From assembly GCA_035289165.1 (NCBI GenBank), contig DATDYA010000001.1:1-13773 (forward strand): a stretch of 13,773 nucleotides of DNA, in the 5' to 3' direction. Each line of letters opens with the position of its first letter. Positions within the stretch are counted from its first letter, which is position 1. Of the stretch, positions 12,636 through 13,773 are shown piece after piece. Position numbers and translations under genes: made by a program. The notes beneath the pieces are model-generated. The model saw only the letters and a program-made list of their open reading frames with translations, was not told the origin of the DNA and ran no database searches. The DNA is from DATDYA01 sp035289165 (GTDB lineage Bacteria > Patescibacteriota > Patescibacteriia > Magasanikbacterales > GWA2-37-8).

Positions 12636-13334
12636 ATGTTAGGAGGGGCGATACAATTCTTTAAAGATTCTCTTTTCCCAATTTTTTGTGTTGACTGTGG
12701 AAAGGAAGGGGAATGGTGGTGCAAAAATTGCCTGCGAAAGGAGGAGATTGGTGTCTTTCGTTGCCCGGTCTGTGGGAAACAATCCCCCAAAGGTAAAACT
12801 TGTGAAAATTGTCGGTCAGCCACAGCTCTCGATGGAGTTGTGGCTATTTTTAATTTAGTAGAACATCGGGCGGTCGAAAGCCTGATCCATAGTTTTAAAT
12901 ACTCGTTTACTTTGGATATGCAGAAATTATGGCGAAAAGTTATTGAAAATAATTTTCTTTTGTTATTTGGTGATCTAGGAAAAGACTGGCTGGTGGTGCC
13001 AGTGCCACTGCACCAGAAAAGAAAGCGAGAGCGGGGTTTTAATCAAAGTGAGGTGGTCGCGAAAATCGTTCAAAATGTCGGCCGGGAACACGGCTTTATC
13101 TGCCAGGATTGTCTGCGGCGTACAAAGTACACGAAACAACAAGCTAAATTAGATAAGCTAGAACGAGAAAAGAATGTGTGGGGTACATTTGAGTGTGTTA
13201 CTAGCCCGGTTAAGAGCAAGATTTTACTAGTTGATGATGTTTTTACAACCGGCTCCACTATGAATGAATGTGCCCGTATTTTAAAAGAGAATGGTGTAAG
13301 GGAAGTTCGGGGGGTGGTCTTGGCTCGTGGTTAG
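12636..13334 (+). CDS. comF: ComF-family phosphoribosyltransferase-like protein
   Basis: The 232-aa protein begins with two zinc-ribbon knuckle pairs, C18-VD-C21/C29-KN-C32 and C43-PV-C46/C56-EN-C59. The phosphoribosyltransferase fold follows, with VVPVPLHQKRKRERGFNQSE (120-139) and the PRPP-loop motif ILLVDDVFTTGSTM (196-209). ComF is a cytoplasmic protein needed for DNA transformation in several bacteria; its biochemical role is not settled. Length fits the family. It starts 4 nt after the VirB8-like gene, so it is probably cotranscribed, which is of interest because the rest of the operon is a transport machine. Confidence 0.93.
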   Translation: MLGGAIQFFKDSLFPIFCVDCGKEGEWWCKNCLRKEEIGVFRCPVCGKQSPKGKTCENCRSATALDGVVAIFNLVEHRAVESLIHSFKYSFTLDMQKLWRKVIENNFLLLFGDLGKDWLVVPVPLHQKRKRERGFNQSEVVAKIVQNVGREHGFICQDCLRRTKYTKQQAKLDKLEREKNVWGTFECVTSPVKSKILLVDDVFTTGSTMNECARILKENGVREVRGVVLARG

Positions 13335-13340
13335 ATTAGG

Positions 13341-13368
13341 TTGACATATTTCTTAATTTTGCTACAAT
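13341..13368 (+). promoter_or_regulatory. Promoter of tRNA-Ser
   Basis: TTGACA (13341-13346), 16-bp spacing and TACAAT (13363-13368), with TGC before the -10. Transcription would start near 13375, about 24 nt before the mature tRNA. Confidence 0.8.
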
Positions 13369-13378
13369 TAGACCACCT

Positions 13379-13398
13379 AAAAGGCCAGACAGCCTTTT
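13379..13398 (+). other. Hairpin abutting the tRNA 5' end
   Basis: AAAAGGC (13379-13385) and GCCTTTT (13392-13398) form a 7-bp stem with a CAGACA loop that ends exactly where the tRNA begins. In the tRNA transcript it would be a 5' leader hairpin next to the RNase P cleavage site. For RNA arriving from comF it could act as a weak terminator, with T's in the right arm. Confidence 0.6.
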
Positions 13399-13493
13399 GG
13401 AGAGGTGGCTGAGTTGGTCGAAAGCGGCACACTGCTAATGTGTTATACAGCCTTAAAACTGTATCGAGGGTTCGAATCCCTCCCTCTCCGCCA
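13399..13493 (+). tRNA. trnS: tRNA-Ser(GCU)
   Basis: Acceptor stem GGAGAGG (13399-13405) pairs with CCTCTCC (13483-13489), followed by discriminator G and an encoded CCA (13491-13493). The anticodon arm is GCACA/TGTGT (a G-T pair at one end) around CTGCTAA, with anticodon GCT at 13434-13436, reading AGC and AGU serine codons. A long variable arm (ATACAG/CTGTAT) marks a class II tRNA. The T arm is GAGGG-TTCGAAT-CCCTC (13466-13482). Confidence 0.97.
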
Positions 13494-13506
13494 AAAAACG
13501 AAATCG

Positions 13507-13605
13507 GGTTCGGAACCAAAAATATGGTCGGCACGAAGTGCCGTCTGTTCTGAATTTCCCCCAAAAAATCCTGAATCTGAAAGGGTTCGCCACGCAGAGC
13601 GTGGC
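13507..13605 (+). repeat. Three small hairpins after tRNA-Ser
   Basis: In order: GGTTC-G-GAACC (13507-13517), CGGCAC-GAA-GTGCCG (13529-13543) and GCCACGC-AGA-GCGTGGC (13589-13605), each perfect with a 1- or 3-nt loop. None has a T-tract. They may belong to the 3' trailer of the tRNA transcript, to a small structured RNA or to a repeat element. No credible ORF is seen from 13494 to 13773. Confidence 0.5.
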
Positions 13606-13607
13606 TC

Positions 13608-13654
13608 AAAAAGTACGGTTCGATCTTTAATTAAAAAGTTCGAACCGACTTTTT
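13608..13654 (+). terminator. Long terminator-like hairpin
   Basis: AAAAAGT (13608-13614) pairs with ACTTTTT (13648-13654) and, after one bulged A, CGGTTCGA (13616-13623) pairs with TCGAACCG (13640-13647). An inner CTTT/AAAG stem (13625-13628 with 13635-13638) extends it. The right arm ends in a T-tract, so it probably ends the tRNA transcript. Confidence 0.65.
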
Positions 13655-13749
13655 TAAACAAATGAAGATTTTCTTCATTTGTTTTCTCGTTAGCCAATTC
13701 CACCATATGAATATTAGCTTTTAGAAAATTTTCGGTAAGTTCGAACCGA
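13636..13749 (+). repeat. Direct repeats AAGTTCGAACCGA
   Basis: An identical 13-bp sequence occurs at 13636-13648 and 13737-13749, 101 bp apart. The core TCGAACCG also occurs inverted at 13616-13623, and related CGAACCG sequence occurs near 223-229 and inverted at 268-274. The first copy is part of the right arm of the long hairpin. Confidence 0.6.
13656..13684 (+). terminator. Second hairpin, 12-bp perfect stem
   Basis: AAACAAATGAAG (13656-13667) and CTTCATTTGTTT (13673-13684) flank an ATTTT loop, one base after the previous hairpin, followed by T at 13685. The low G+C stem makes it a weaker terminator. It might be a backup terminator or a protein-binding site. Confidence 0.5.
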
Positions 13750-13773
13750 TTATGAGATTTTTTCTCAAAAGCC

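Noticed and set aside
13331..13706. ORFs across tRNA-Ser encoding GGEGGIRTLDTV and RGRDSNPRYS
   Set aside because: These peptides are the well-known artefacts of translating the antisense of a class II tRNA and are not genes.

Overview
The window looks like a piece of a Candidate Phyla Radiation (Patescibacteria) or similarly reduced bacterial genome. This is inferred from the gene set and style, not from a marker gene: a compact one-strand type IV secretion-like operon (VirB6/TrbL-like, PrgI-like, TraC-like, VirB4, VirB8-like), hypothetical proteins, a ComF-family gene, a tRNA-Ser with encoded CCA, AT-rich DNA, and starts that mostly lack a Shine-Dalgarno (SD) sequence. The code is standard: the long genes contain no in-frame TGA and end in TAA or TAG.

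Region 1 (1-1240) holds the 3' end of an unidentified gene, about 400 nt of non-coding DNA with overlapping alternative hairpins, and a small HExxH metallopeptidase-like gene whose stop codon lies inside its own terminator hairpin.

Region 2 (1294-2697, minus strand) is the most novel part. A radical SAM/SPASM protein is followed 35 nt downstream by a 53-residue ORF. That ORF has a charged N-terminal half, an AGGS junction and a C-terminal half made of C-AATP, five CSTP units and CGG (seven Cys, one every four residues after the first spacing). Ser, Thr, Pro and Cys codons vary between units, so the peptide repeat looks conserved at protein level. I read the pair as a probable RiPP (ribosomally made, post-translationally modified peptide) cassette. 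Both genes have strong SD sequences and are far richer in G+C than their surroundings, which suggests horizontal acquisition.

Region 3 (2700-3450) is mostly non-coding. It holds the C-terminal remnant of an IS200/IS605-type TnpA transposase, a promoter with a 9-bp-arm palindrome and an orphan SD leading into a stop-interrupted frame, and a consensus promoter embedded in a perfect 21-bp-arm inverted repeat just before a 122-aa hypothetical gene.

Region 4 (3884-13334) is an eight-gene plus-strand operon from an extended -10 promoter: polytopic VirB6/TrbL-like protein with a very long soluble tail, two uncharacterised proteins, PrgI-like membrane protein, TraC/VirB4 N-terminal-like protein, VirB4 ATPase, VirB8-like anchored protein and ComF. 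Gaps are 2-17 nt. No coupling ATPase, relaxase or pilin is visible, so the export or DNA-uptake role is open. ComF linkage makes DNA uptake worth considering.

Region 5 (13335-13773) has a tRNA-Ser(GCU) with its own promoter and a hairpin abutting its 5' end, followed by a dense row of small hairpins, a long terminator-like hairpin and 13-bp direct repeats.
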